NCBI GenBank assembly: GCA_966211675.1
Contig: CBIHPK010000002.1
Location: forward strand, 62,001 to 126,000
DNA length: 64,000 nt
DNA from: SCUS01 sp966211675
Lineage (GTDB): Bacteria > Myxococcota_A > Polyangia > Polyangiales > Ga0077539
Direction: 5' to 3'
The position numbers and the translations under genes were made by a program. The notes beneath the pieces were generated by a model. The model searched no databases. It was given only the letters and a program-made list of their open reading frames with translations, and was not told where the DNA came from. Position 1 is the first letter of the stretch. Every line of letters starts with the position of its first letter. Shown here piece by piece: positions 34,302-43,461 of the stretch.

Positions 34302-35321
34302 TCAGTGCAGCGGGTACTGGCCCATGCAGGCCCCGATGATCCCGCGGTTGGAGGCCGGGAGGCTGCGGTCGATGACCCAGCCGGTGTCGGTGCACTGGTA
34401 CCAGTCGCCGTCGAGGCGGCTCTGGAGGCAGGTGCCCTCGCGCATGTCGCGGCCGAGCGTCGAGGAGTAGCAGGTCGCGTTGCGGGCCGTGGTGAGGGGG
34501 TTGGAGTTGACGCAGGCGCCGTACGCGTTGGCCCCGAGGCGCCACACGCCGTCGACGCACTGGTACCAGTCGCGATCGAAGCGGCTCTCCACGCAAGAGC
34601 GCGGGGGCATCCAGCGCTGGAGGGTGTTGGAGTAGCACTGCGCCCCGGCGGAGGAGGCGCCGCCGGAGGTGCCCCCGCCGGACGTCGTGGTGCCCCCGCC
34701 GGTGCTCGGCGGCGCGCCGTCGAGCCGCACCGGCAGGAACACGTTGCGGATCTGGCTGCCGCGCGCGTTGTCGTAGATGGAGTGGTGGAGGATCGAGGCG
34801 GGGTGGCCCCAGTTGTACTCCTCGATGGTGCAGAAGCGGGTGCGGTGCTCATCGAGCCAGCCCGCGAAGAGCATGATGTGATGCTGCGGGTTGTTGAGCG
34901 CGTCGCCGGGCTCGAGGTCGCTCCAGTCGATGCGGTGCGAGCGGTGGTTGTCCCACGGGCCGCCCGCGAAGGAGTGCGTGGTGTTGCCCGGCGGGGGGAG
35001 GCCCCAGGACATGGACACGAGCCCCGAGCAGTCGGTGCGGTAGCCGCCCCAGCGTGACTGCGGCGTCTGCGAGTACTGCACCCGGTTGTCGACCCAGTTC
35101 ATGGCGCGCTCGATCATCCCGCGCCGGCTCGCCGGCGTGCCCGCGAGGATCGACGAGCGGGTGCAGGCCGCGACGATCTCCTCGACCTGCCAGTCGCCCC
35201 ACGGGTCGTCGAAGTTGACGTCGTTGGGGTCGCCGACACAGCCGGGCGCGGCGGCCAGCGAGCCCGCGGTCGCCACCAGCACGACCGTGAACAACGAACG
35301 GCGCCAACCGATGGATCGCAT
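34302..35321 (-). CDS. NlpC/P60-like lipoprotein with two Cys-rich C-terminal repeats
   Basis: A 339-residue protein; ATG 35321 has AAGGAG upstream. The signal ends in AAPGC (possible lipobox). Residues 60-200 look like an NlpC/CHAP-type cysteine amidase: C98 in RTDCSGLVSMSW, PGDALNNP, and H147/H148 in PQHHIMLFAGW. A Gly/Thr/Ser linker (205-226) leads to two repeats at 229-270 and 284-332 sharing CYSxTLxR...SRxDxDWYQC and W. These may bind cell wall. Likely substrate is peptidoglycan, by family only. Confidence 0.75.
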   Translation of the reverse strand: MRSIGWRRSLFTVVLVATAGSLAAAPGCVGDPNDVNFDDPWGDWQVEEIVAACTRSSILAGTPASRRGMIERAMNWVDNRVQYSQTPQSRWGGYRTDCSGLVSMSWGLPPPGNTTHSFAGGPWDNHRSHRIDWSDLEPGDALNNPQHHIMLFAGWLDEHRTRFCTIEEYNWGHPASILHHSIYDNARGSQIRNVFLPVRLDGAPPSTGGGTTTSGGGTSGGASSAGAQCYSNTLQRWMPPRSCVESRFDRDWYQCVDGVWRLGANAYGACVNSNPLTTARNATCYSSTLGRDMREGTCLQSRLDGDWYQCTDTGWVIDRSLPASNRGIIGACMGQYPLH

Positions 35322-35460
35322 GAGTGCAGGCTCCTTCACACCGATGGGGTCATCCACCATCCATGCCGCGACCGCAGGGGCTCCGATCGCGCGGAATCTC
35401 CCGTGGAAACGTGTGCCGTGCGCCCTGGGCGCAACGCTGGACGGCGGGATGTCCAACCGA

Positions 35461-35472
35461 TCACAGCTGTGA
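35461..35472. promoter_or_regulatory. 12-bp palindrome upstream of NlpC-like gene
   Basis: TCACAGCTGTGA is perfectly symmetric and lies 140 bases upstream of the start at 35321. It may be a protein binding site. One such 12-mer in a 64-kb window could be chance. Confidence 0.25.
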
Positions 35473-35527
35473 CCATGGGAGCGGTTCCCGGTGCGTTGAG
35501 GGGGTTTTGATGGGGAGGGGAGCGGGA

Positions 35528-35549
35528 CCGCCGACCGGGCGGTCGGCGG
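35528..35549 (-). terminator. Hairpin after the giant Cys-repeat gene
   Basis: CCGCCGACC (35528-35536) pairs with GGTCGGCGG (35541-35549) around a four-base loop. It begins 20 bases beyond the stop of the minus-strand gene at 35569. The stem is strong but no U-run follows, as is common in GC-rich genomes. Confidence 0.5.
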
Positions 35550-35568
35550 GGGAGGCGGGGCGATCAGC

Positions 35569-38500
35569 TCAGCGGAGGCACTCCCACATCACGGTGATGC
35601 AGTAGATGCCGCCGTTGGAGTCCGAACCGCAGTTGGGACCGTTGGTCCCGTTGTCATAGGTCTGGCTGCCGGGAGAGCTGCAGCTGCCGGAGCCGCAGTA
35701 GCCGCAGACGGTCCCGCAGGTGCCGCCCCAGCGGCCGATGGTGCGGTAGCCGAGCTGCTGGCAGATGTAGTTCGCGTGGTAGTTGCCGGCCGAGTTGGCG
35801 CTGATCCACGCGGAGTTGCAGTCCGCGCGGCAGGTGGTCCAGGCGCTGCCGGTGAAGGGGTCCGTGCCCGCGCGGCACGACGACGGGGGCAGCAGTCCGC
35901 CCGCGAGGCAGCCGCACGAGCCCGCGTTGCAGGTCGCCGCGCAGACGTTGCCGCAGACGCCGCAGTTGGTCCGGTCGGTGTTGAGGTTGACCTCGCAGCC
36001 GTTGGCGGCGTTGCCGTCGCAGTTGGCGAAGCCCGCGGCGCAGGTGAAGCCGCAGATCCCCGCCTGGCAGGTGGTCGTGGCGTTGGCGCGCGCCGGGCAG
36101 GCGTTGCCGCACATCCCGCAGCTCGCGAGGTTGGTGTTGAGGTCCACCTCGCAGCCGTCCGTCGCCACACCGTTGCAGTTGCCGAAGCCGGTCTGGCAGG
36201 CGAACCCGCAGGTGCTGGCCGCGCAGGTCGACCGCGCGTTGGCCCGCGCCGGGCAGACGTTGCCGCACCCGCCGCAGTGGTTGGTGTCCGTCGCCGGCGT
36301 CACGCAGAGGCCGCCGCACACCAGCTGGCCCACGCCGCAGACGCCGACGCACGCCCCGCTCGAGCACACCTGGCCGCTCGGGCACGCGGCGCCGCAGGCG
36401 CTGCAGTTGGCCGAGTCGTTCTGGAGGTTGACGCAGCGGCCGCCGCACACCGTCTGCCCCGCGGGGCAGTCGAGCACGCAGACGCCCGCCGTGCAGATCT
36501 GCCCGGTCGCGCAGGCGTTGTTGCACGCCCCGCAGTTGGCGCGGTCGACCTGGAGGTCGCGGCACGCGCCGCCGCACTCCGTGAGCCCCGCGGCGCAGGA
36601 GAGCACGCAGCGTCCGCCCTGGCAGATCTGGCCCGCGCCGCAGGCGGCGTTGCACGCCCCGCAGTGCAGCCGGTCCGTCGCGAGGTCGTGGCAGGCCCCG
36701 CTGCACTCGGTGGTGCCCGCGGCGCACGAGAGCACGCAGACCCCGCTCGCGCAGATCTGGCCCGCGGTGCAGGCGCGACCGCAGGTGCCGCAGTTGGCCC
36801 GGTCGCTGCTGAGGTCACGGCAGGTGCCGCTGCAGTTCTGGAGGGTGCCGCCGCAGCTCACCGCGCAGGCCCCGGCGACGCACGCCTGGCCCGACGGGCA
36901 GGCGCGGCCGCACATCCCGCAGTTGGCGTTGTCGTTGTTGAGGTCGCGGCAGACGCCGCTGCACACGGTGCCGCCCGCCGAGCAGCTGACGACGCAGCGG
37001 CCGGTGTCGCAGATCTCGCCCGAGGCGCAGCGGGTTCCGCAGGCGCCGCAGTTGGCGCGGTCCGTCGCGAGGTCACGGCACGAGCCCGAGCAGTTGGAGA
37101 GCCCGGTCTGGCAGGAGAGCGTGCACACGCTGCCCACGCAGACCTCGCCCTCGGCGCAGGCGGTGCCGCAGGCGCCGCAGTTGAGCCGGTCGGTGCGCGT
37201 GTCGCGGCAGGTCCCGCTGCAGTTGGTCGTCCCCGTGGCGCACGAGACCGTGCACACGCTGTTGGAGCACACCTGCCCCGAGGCGCAGGCGTTGCCGCAG
37301 GTGCCGCAGTTGGCGCGGTCGGTGCGCGTGTCGCGGCACACCCCCGAGCAGTTGGTGGTGCCCGCTCCGCACGACACCTGGCAGGCGCCGCGGTCGCAGA
37401 TCTCGCCCGTCGCGCAGGCGGTGCCGCACGCCCCGCAGTTGGCGCGGTCGGTCTGCAGGTCACGGCACACGCCGCCGCAGTTGTTGGTGCCCGCGATGCA
37501 GCTCACGCCGCACACGCTGTCGGAGCACACCTGGCCCGACGGGCAGACCACGCCGCAGCCGCCGCAGTTGGCCCGGTCGGTGGTGAGGTCGCGGCAGACG
37601 CCCGCGCAGTTCGAGGTCCCGGAGACGCAGGACACCTGGCAGGTGCCGCGCGCGCAGACCTGGCCGCCCGGGCACGCCGCCCCACAGGCACCGCAGTTGG
37701 CGCGGTCCGTCGCGAGGTCGCGGCACACGCCGTCGCAGTTGGTCGTCCCGGTCCCGCAGGTGACGGTGCACACGCCCGCGGAGCACACCTGCCCCGAGGC
37801 GCAGCCGCGGCCGCAGGCGCCGCAGTTGTTGTTGTCCGTCTGCAGGTCGCGGCACACGCCCGAGCAGCTCGTGGTGCCCACCACGCAGGACACCGAGCAC
37901 GCGCTACCCGAGCAGACCTGCCCCGCCGGGCACGCCATGCCGCACGCGCCGCAGTGGTTGGTGTCCGTGGTGAGGTCGCGGCACACGCCCGAGCAGTTGG
38001 TCGTGCCCGAGAGGCACGAGACCGCGCACGCTCCGGCCGAGCAGACCTGCCCCGACGGGCACGCCATGCCGCACGCGCCGCAGTTGGCGCGGTCCGTGTC
38101 GAGGTCGCGGCACACGCCGCCGCAGCTGGTCTGCCCCGCGAGGCAGCTGGTCACGCAGGTCCCCGCCATGCACACCTGGCCCGAGGCGCAGGCGGTGCCG
38201 CAGGCGCCGCAGTTGAGCCGGTCGCTGTTCACGTCGCGGCAGGTCCCCGCGCAGTTGGTCGTCCCCGCGCCGCACGAGACCGCGCACGCTCCGGCCGAGC
38301 ACACCTGGCCCGACGGGCAGGCCATGCCGCAGGCGCCGCAGTGGTTGATGTCCGTGGTCACGTCGCGACACACGCCCGAGCAGTTGGTGAGCCCCGCGAG
38401 GCACGAGACCGTGCAGGTGCCGCTGGAGCAGAGCGTGCCCGACGGGCAGGCGTTGCCGCAGGCGCCGCAGTTGTTGACGTCCGTCGCGAGGTCGCGACAG

Positions 38501-39093
38501 GTGCCGGAGCAGTTGTTGGTCCCCGCGGCGCAGGTGAGCACGCAGGTGGAGTTCTCGCAGACCTGGCCCGCGGCGCAGCGGACGCCGCAGCCGCCGCAGT
38601 TGTCGCGGTCGCTGCGGGTGTTGGCGCAGTAGCGCTGGCCGGCGCCGCCGTCGGTGCCCGCGTCGCTGTCCGAGGAGCTCATGCAGGTCGCGAGGTCCGC
38701 CGCGCAGGTGATGGCGCAGGAGCCGTTGGAGCAGACCTCACCGGCAGCGCAGGTGCGACCGCAGGCGCCGCAGTTGGTGCGGTCCGAGGCCGTGGTCACG
38801 CACTGGTTGCCGCAGAGGCTCTGCCCGCCCGGACAGCTGATGGTGCAGCTCCCCGCCACGCAGACGAGGCCGCCCTGACAGACGGTGCCGCACGCTCCGC
38901 AGTTGTCACGGTTGACCTGCAGGTCGACGCACAGCGAGCCGCACGCCGTCTGCGCCCCGGTGCACTGCGGACCGATGTCCGTGGTCCGGTCGGCGGTGGC
39001 CGCGTCACGCCCGCCGATGATGCTCTCGCCGGTGCATGCGACCAGCATGACCAGCGCACCAAGCGCCAGGATCCATCTTGGAATCGCTCTCAT
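35569..39093 (-). CDS. Giant Cys-rich tandem-repeat lipoprotein
   Basis: A 1174-residue lipoprotein (MRAIPRWILALGALVMLVAC, Cys 20). From residue 65 to 1043 it consists of 22 tandem modules; 19 are exactly 43 residues, with pattern CGxCGxxC-x5-C-x4-C-x3-C-x6-C-x3-C-(R/V)D-x5-(N/H), eight Cys each. Module 2 carries a 15-residue insert and modules 21-22 are longer (52) with GCEVxLNT. A partial 23rd module precedes a distinct Cys/Gly-rich C-terminus (NYICQQLGYRTIGRWGG). ATG 39093 is preceded by GGGAG. Probably an extended disulfide-rod at the cell surface; function unknown. The same module occurs in the lipoprotein at 27414. Confidence 0.85.
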   Translation of the reverse strand: MRAIPRWILALGALVMLVACTGESIIGGRDAATADRTTDIGPQCTGAQTACGSLCVDLQVNRDNCGACGTVCQGGLVCVAGSCTISCPGGQSLCGNQCVTTASDRTNCGACGRTCAAGEVCSNGSCAITCAADLATCMSSSDSDAGTDGGAGQRYCANTRSDRDNCGGCGVRCAAGQVCENSTCVLTCAAGTNNCSGTCRDLATDVNNCGACGNACPSGTLCSSGTCTVSCLAGLTNCSGVCRDVTTDINHCGACGMACPSGQVCSAGACAVSCGAGTTNCAGTCRDVNSDRLNCGACGTACASGQVCMAGTCVTSCLAGQTSCGGVCRDLDTDRANCGACGMACPSGQVCSAGACAVSCLSGTTNCSGVCRDLTTDTNHCGACGMACPAGQVCSGSACSVSCVVGTTSCSGVCRDLQTDNNNCGACGRGCASGQVCSAGVCTVTCGTGTTNCDGVCRDLATDRANCGACGAACPGGQVCARGTCQVSCVSGTSNCAGVCRDLTTDRANCGGCGVVCPSGQVCSDSVCGVSCIAGTNNCGGVCRDLQTDRANCGACGTACATGEICDRGACQVSCGAGTTNCSGVCRDTRTDRANCGTCGNACASGQVCSNSVCTVSCATGTTNCSGTCRDTRTDRLNCGACGTACAEGEVCVGSVCTLSCQTGLSNCSGSCRDLATDRANCGACGTRCASGEICDTGRCVVSCSAGGTVCSGVCRDLNNDNANCGMCGRACPSGQACVAGACAVSCGGTLQNCSGTCRDLSSDRANCGTCGRACTAGQICASGVCVLSCAAGTTECSGACHDLATDRLHCGACNAACGAGQICQGGRCVLSCAAGLTECGGACRDLQVDRANCGACNNACATGQICTAGVCVLDCPAGQTVCGGRCVNLQNDSANCSACGAACPSGQVCSSGACVGVCGVGQLVCGGLCVTPATDTNHCGGCGNVCPARANARSTCAASTCGFACQTGFGNCNGVATDGCEVDLNTNLASCGMCGNACPARANATTTCQAGICGFTCAAGFANCDGNAANGCEVNLNTDRTNCGVCGNVCAATCNAGSCGCLAGGLLPPSSCRAGTDPFTGSAWTTCRADCNSAWISANSAGNYHANYICQQLGYRTIGRWGGTCGTVCGYCGSGSCSSPGSQTYDNGTNGPNCGSDSNGGIYCITVMWECLR
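35965..38901 (-). repeat. 22 tandem coding repeats, mostly 129 bp
   Basis: This stretch codes for modules 1-22 of the Cys-repeat lipoprotein. Nineteen units are 129 bases long without frame change, which indicates growth by tandem duplication and selection on the cysteine spacing. The protein copies have diverged at non-Cys positions. Confidence 0.9.
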
Positions 39094-39257
39094 GTTCTCT
39101 TCTCCCGCGGGTCGACCGCGCCTGATGCCCAGCCGCGGAGCGTAGGCGGGGTGGCTCATGATCCGCAACGGTGCTCGCGCTCCCGCCGTCGCCCCACGCA
39201 CGAGCTCGCGCGGCGGTGTCGTCGGTGAGGGCGACGGTGGTACAACGGCCGCACCCG

Positions 39258-40319
39258 ATGCTCGCCGGTGCCCCATCGACCGCGCGCTACCTCATCACGG
39301 GCGGGGCCGGGTTTCTCGGCATCAACCTCACTCGCTTCCTCCTGGCCCGAGGCCACGCGGTCACCTCGCTGGACATCGCGCCCTTCGACCACCCGGACGT
39401 CGTCGACCGGGTGCGGGTCATCCGCGGCGACGTCCGGGATCGGGCCGCGGTCGATCGCGCCCTCGAGGGCGTCGACGTGGTGGTCCACGCCGCGGCGGCG
39501 CTGCCGCTCTATCCCAGGGAGGTGATCCTCTCGACGGGCGTCGAGGGCACCCGCCACGTGCTCGACTCCGCCCTGGCGCACGGGGTCTCGCGCGTGGTGC
39601 ACATCTCCTCCACCGCGGTCTACGGCATCCCCGACCACCACCCGCTGCGCGAGGACGACCCGGTCGAGGGCGTCGGGCCCTACGGCGAGGCCAAGGTCAT
39701 CGCCGAGCGCCTCTGCCGCGAGGCGCGGGAGCGCGGGCTGTGCGTGACCATCCTGAGGCCCAAGTCCTTCGTGGGCCCCGAGCGCCTGGGGATCTTCTCG
39801 CTGCTCTACGACTGGGCCGCGAGCGGCAAGAGCTTCCCGCTGCCCGGTCGAGGGGACAACCGCTACCAGCTCCTCGACGTGGAGGACCTCTGCGAGGCCA
39901 TCGTCCTCGCCGCCACGGTCGAGGCCTCGCTGGCGAACGACACGTTCAACATCGGCGCCCGGGAGTTCGCGACGCTGCGCGAGGACTTCCAGGCGGTGCT
40001 CGACCGCGCGGGCTTCGGACGGAGGATCGTCCCGCTGCCCGCGGCTCCGATGCTCGCGGGGCTTCGCTTGCTGGAGGCCCTGCGGCTCTCCCCGCTCTAC
40101 CAGTGGACCTACGCCACCGTGACCACGGACTCCTACGTCTCCGTCGAGCGGGCCGCGAAGGTCCTCGGCTTCGAGCCGCGCTTCTCCAACCAGCAGGCGC
40201 TGCTCCGCAACTTCCAGTGGTACCTCGACCACCGCGAGCGCTTCGCCGACACCGTCGGCGTCTCCCACCGAACGCCCTGGAAGCAGGGCGCCCTGCGGCT
40301 GGTGCGCCTGCTGTTCTGA
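39258..40319 (+). CDS. NAD-dependent epimerase/dehydratase (extended SDR)
   Basis: A 353-residue extended short-chain dehydrogenase. The nucleotide loop GGAGFLG is at 15-21, HISSTAVYG carries the catalytic Ser/Thr, and Y142-x3-K146 (PYGEAK) completes the active site. FNIGAREFATLRED and the C-terminal extension resemble nucleotide-sugar epimerases and 3-beta-hydroxysteroid dehydrogenase/NSDHL-like proteins. The substrate is unknown. ATG 39258 is chosen as close to the Rossmann fold; a longer form would add 29 residues overlapping the promoter side of the divergent lipoprotein. Confidence 0.83.
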   Translation: MLAGAPSTARYLITGGAGFLGINLTRFLLARGHAVTSLDIAPFDHPDVVDRVRVIRGDVRDRAAVDRALEGVDVVVHAAAALPLYPREVILSTGVEGTRHVLDSALAHGVSRVVHISSTAVYGIPDHHPLREDDPVEGVGPYGEAKVIAERLCREARERGLCVTILRPKSFVGPERLGIFSLLYDWAASGKSFPLPGRGDNRYQLLDVEDLCEAIVLAATVEASLANDTFNIGAREFATLREDFQAVLDRAGFGRRIVPLPAAPMLAGLRLLEALRLSPLYQWTYATVTTDSYVSVERAAKVLGFEPRFSNQQALLRNFQWYLDHRERFADTVGVSHRTPWKQGALRLVRLLF

Positions 40320-40333
40320 CCCTCAGGCGAGGG
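40320..40333. terminator. Short hairpin between convergent genes
   Basis: CCCTC-AGGC-GAGGG directly follows the epimerase stop and precedes the convergent nicotinate phosphoribosyltransferase end at 40344. Five-base stem, no T-run; weak candidate bidirectional terminator. Confidence 0.3.
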
Positions 40334-40343
40334 GGGGGAGGGC

Positions 40344-41705
40344 TCAGTCGCCGCGAGGCGTGAGCGAGCGCAGCGCCGGGGAGATCACCACCGGCGAGGG
40401 CGGCGAGGCCCCCTCGTCGAGCGAGCGCAGCGCCTCCGGCAGCGATTGCAGCGACCGCGTCGCGCGCTCCCGGGCCTCGCGCACCGCCTCTGAGGCGGAG
40501 GCGAGGTCGCGCACCAGCTTCCCGCTCCGCATCACCGGGACCAGCAGGGGGAAGGCCTCCGGGTCGGGGTTGGGGTCGAGCGACTCGTCCGAGAGGCGAA
40601 CCGTGTCCTCCACGAAGGTCCCCGCGGCGTCCAGGCGCCGGTACACCTGCTTGGAGCCCGCGCTGCTGGGCTTGCCCGGCGAGCGCTTGCCCACCGGGAC
40701 CGAGACGTCGCGGCGGTCCTCGATCTCGACCAGCTTGTAGATCGCCCCGAGGGAGGGGGCGTCGGGGGTGAGGGTGATGGCCGTCCCGACCCCGAAGGCG
40801 TCGTAGGGGGCGCCCTCGGCCAGCAGCGCCCGGATGCGCTGCTCGTCCAGGTCGTCGCTGGCGATGAGCTGGATGTCGGGGCGCCCGGCGGCGTCGAGGA
40901 TGCGCCGCACGTCCCGGCCGAGCACCAGCAGGTCGCCCGAGTCGATGCGCACCGCGCGCACCGCCGAGCCCGCCCGGGCGGCCCGGAGCGCGGCGCGGCG
41001 GGCGTCGTAGGTGTCGATCAGCAGCGTGGTGCCCTTGGGGAAGGACTCCGCGAAGCGGTTGAAGGCGGCCTCCTCGCCGTCGTCGACGTGGGCCAGGACG
41101 TAGCTGTGGGCGATGGTCCCGGAGACCGGCACCCCGAAGGCGAGGCCCGCCTGCTCGCAGGAGCTGCCCGCGCACCCGGCGATGTACGCCGCGCGGCCCG
41201 CGTGGGGGGACATCAGCGGGTCGATGCGCCGGGCGCCGAACTCGAAGACCGGTCGCCCCTCGGCGGCCAGCACCACCCGGGCGGCCTTGGAGGCCACGCG
41301 GGTCTCCGTGTTGATCACCCCCAGGAGGTAGGTCTCCAGCAGCTGGGCCTCGGCCAGCGAGGCCGCCACCCGGAGGATGGGCTCCCCCTCGAAGGCCAGC
41401 GCCCCCTCGGGGATGGCGTCGAGGTCGCCCCGGAATCGGAACTCCCGGAGGTAGCCCTCCATGGCGTCGGTCATCACGTCGCCGAGGCTCGGCTGCGCCC
41501 GGAGATAGTCGACCTCCGTGTCCGTGAAGCGCAGGTCGCGCAGGTAGCGCACCACCCGGTCGAGCCCCGCCACCAGCAGGAACCTCCGGTTGGCCGGCAA
41601 CCTCCGGACCGACAGCTCGAACACCCCGCGGCGCTCGGCGATCCCTTCGCGGAGGTAGGCCCCCAACATCGCGAGCTCGTACCGATCGGTCAGCAGGGCG
41701 TGCAT
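40344..41705 (-). CDS. pncB: Nicotinate phosphoribosyltransferase
   Basis: Joins nicotinate and PRPP to nicotinate mononucleotide in NAD salvage. From ATG 41705 the protein has 453 residues and begins MHALLTDRYELAMLGAYLREG, the standard N-terminus; GTG 41729 would add eight residues. H200 in SGTIAHSYV is the likely phosphorylated histidine, EFGARRIDPLMSPH and VRIDSGDLLVLGRDV are family signatures, and FGVGTAITLTPDAPS forms the phosphate site. It is last in a minus-strand series after sixA and a hydrolase. Confidence 0.92.
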   Translation of the reverse strand: MHALLTDRYELAMLGAYLREGIAERRGVFELSVRRLPANRRFLLVAGLDRVVRYLRDLRFTDTEVDYLRAQPSLGDVMTDAMEGYLREFRFRGDLDAIPEGALAFEGEPILRVAASLAEAQLLETYLLGVINTETRVASKAARVVLAAEGRPVFEFGARRIDPLMSPHAGRAAYIAGCAGSSCEQAGLAFGVPVSGTIAHSYVLAHVDDGEEAAFNRFAESFPKGTTLLIDTYDARRAALRAARAGSAVRAVRIDSGDLLVLGRDVRRILDAAGRPDIQLIASDDLDEQRIRALLAEGAPYDAFGVGTAITLTPDAPSLGAIYKLVEIEDRRDVSVPVGKRSPGKPSSAGSKQVYRRLDAAGTFVEDTVRLSDESLDPNPDPEAFPLLVPVMRSGKLVRDLASASEAVREARERATRSLQSLPEALRSLDEGASPPSPVVISPALRSLTPRGD

Positions 41706-41774
41706 CGAGAACGGCCCCGATGGCGCCACGGAGCGGCCCGAAGCGCAAGAGGGGTCAAAACCCTGGAAAGGTCA

Positions 41775-42851
41775 TCACCGAGGGGCGATGATTCGCCGTT
41801 CGAGGAGGAAGTCCTTGAGCGAGGCCCAGGCCCTGCCGCGGCCCACCTGGAGCAGGTGGCCGCCCGTGAAGGTGTCCATCCGGGCGTCGAAGTGGTCTCT
41901 CAGCCGCTCGGCGTGCCCGCTCGGGGTGATCGCGTCGTGGGCGGCGGCCAGCACCAGCACGCTCTCCCGGGCGACGAGGCCCGGGCGGGCGAAGGGGGAG
42001 ACCACCCGCAGCGAGTCGTCGATGCGCCGCCCGACCCACGGCGGCGGCGGGTGCGGGAGGCGCGCCCGGTGCTCCATGTACGCGTCCCCGAGCGAGGCCA
42101 GCGGCACCATCAGGGTGCTGAAGTCGATGTCGCGGTCGACGGTCGCGAGCAGCGCGGCGGTGTAGGCCCCGAGGGACATCCCGACGGTTCCGACGGCGGA
42201 GGAGCCTTCGGAGCGCAGCCAGGAGTGCCAGGCGCGCAGGTCGGAGACGGCGTGGGCGAAGCCCTCCACGGAGCGCCACGGGTCCTGTCCGGGGAAGATC
42301 CCCCGGCGACCCTCCGGGGCACGCGCTCCGTGGAAGGGCAGCACGGGGAGAAGCACGTCGAGGCCCCACTGGTAGAGCCTCGGCGCCTCGAAGGCCGCCT
42401 CCTCGAAGGGGAGGTTGCCGCCCAGGTAGCCGTGGATGCACACCACCGTCGCCCTCGGGGTCGGGTGCCTCCAGTAGCGCGCGACGGCGGTGCGGTTCTC
42501 CTCGAAGGCCAGGTAGGCCTCGCGAGGAAACTCATGGGTGGGAACGAAGCCCGTGGGGAAGGAGAGGTCCTCCACCCGGCCGCCTCCTGGGAGCGGTCGC
42601 ACCGGCGTGCGCTGCACCGAAGGGAGCGATGGAGGGACGAAGAACGCGTCGGGCTCGGTGAGCAGCCGCGGGTCGCCGTAGGCCTCGGCCACGCGGGCGA
42701 GCTGACGCAGCTGCTGCTCCGGGTCGGGGCGAGGGCGCTTCGATCGACGGGCGACGTCCAGGGCCACGTCGATGGCGGTGCGGTCGACCCAGCTCCCGGC
42801 GGCGTTGGCCAGCCTGGCGATCCACGATCCCTTTTCGACCCTCGGGGGCAT
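41775..42851 (-). CDS. Alpha/beta hydrolase
   Basis: A 358-residue cytoplasmic alpha/beta hydrolase. The nucleophile elbow is GMSLGAY (S226), the oxyanion strand is VVCIHGYLGG at about 137-145, HDAITP holds the likely acid, and FTGGHLLQVGR the histidine. The first 100 residues form a helical extension. Substrate unknown. It starts 7 bases after the sixA stop, so the two are probably co-transcribed. Confidence 0.82.
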   Translation of the reverse strand: MPPRVEKGSWIARLANAAGSWVDRTAIDVALDVARRSKRPRPDPEQQLRQLARVAEAYGDPRLLTEPDAFFVPPSLPSVQRTPVRPLPGGGRVEDLSFPTGFVPTHEFPREAYLAFEENRTAVARYWRHPTPRATVVCIHGYLGGNLPFEEAAFEAPRLYQWGLDVLLPVLPFHGARAPEGRRGIFPGQDPWRSVEGFAHAVSDLRAWHSWLRSEGSSAVGTVGMSLGAYTAALLATVDRDIDFSTLMVPLASLGDAYMEHRARLPHPPPPWVGRRIDDSLRVVSPFARPGLVARESVLVLAAAHDAITPSGHAERLRDHFDARMDTFTGGHLLQVGRGRAWASLKDFLLERRIIAPR

Positions 42852-42858
42852 CGCTCGC

Positions 42859-43341
42859 TCAGCCCGGCAGCCGGTCGACCCGGGTCTCCGTCCTCGGCAG
42901 GAACATCCAGTCGTAGCGCCAGCGCCCCTCCTTGCGGTGCAGGGCGAGGACCGCGGACTTCTCCATCCCCGGCCAGCGGTCGGGCTTGAGCAGCGCCACC
43001 GCCACCTGGGAGAGCGTCGGCTCGTGGCCCACCAGCGCCAGAGGCCCTTCGCCCTGCCACGCCTCGATGTAGCGCTCGATGCCTGCGACGTCGCCGGTCG
43101 CGAGCGCCCCGAGCACCGTCACCTCGCCCTCGGTGGGAGCGTGCGTGGCGACGAGCTCCGCGGTCTGCACGGCGCGCACGAGCGGCGAGGTGACCAGCGT
43201 GCCCGGCGGGTGCTTGCGCAGGTGCTTCGCCGCGGTGACCGTCTCCTCCCGGCCGCGGACCGTGAGCCATCGGGAGCCATCGGGGAGGTCCTTGCTGCCG
43301 TCGACCGCCTCGCCATGTCGGATCAGGTAGAGCTTCGTCAT
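42859..43341 (-). CDS. sixA: SixA-type phosphohistidine phosphatase
   Basis: A 160-residue histidine-phosphatase-superfamily protein. KLYLIRHGEAVD carries the RHG motif with catalytic H9, SPLVRAVQTAELV supplies the second Arg, and LALVGHEPTLS the second His. Short SixA proteins remove phosphate from His residues of phosphorelay or phosphotransferase proteins. ATG 43341 has GGAGAGG upstream. It diverges from tatA with 120 bases between. Confidence 0.87.
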   Translation of the reverse strand: MTKLYLIRHGEAVDGSKDLPDGSRWLTVRGREETVTAAKHLRKHPPGTLVTSPLVRAVQTAELVATHAPTEGEVTVLGALATGDVAGIERYIEAWQGEGPLALVGHEPTLSQVAVALLKPDRWPGMEKSAVLALHRKEGRWRYDWMFLPRTETRVDRLPG

Positions 43342-43461
43342 GGTCCTCTCCTCGCCAGAGCGCTTAGGGGATTTCCCGCCGCTCCGCCATCGCCCTCCTC
43401 CCACGGGCCCAATCAAGGCCCTCGACTTGCGGATCAGGGGACGGCGTGCGACGCCCCTCCC

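Noticed and set aside
35965..38901. Regular repeats as a CRISPR array
   Set aside because: Units are 129 bases, coding, in frame and diverged between copies; there are no identical short repeats with unique spacers.
35776..39228. A 1150-residue open frame on the plus strand
   Set aside because: It is the antisense shadow of the Cys-repeat lipoprotein; its composition (Ala, Arg, Gly, Asp) follows from GC-rich codons on the other strand and it has no start signal or domain.
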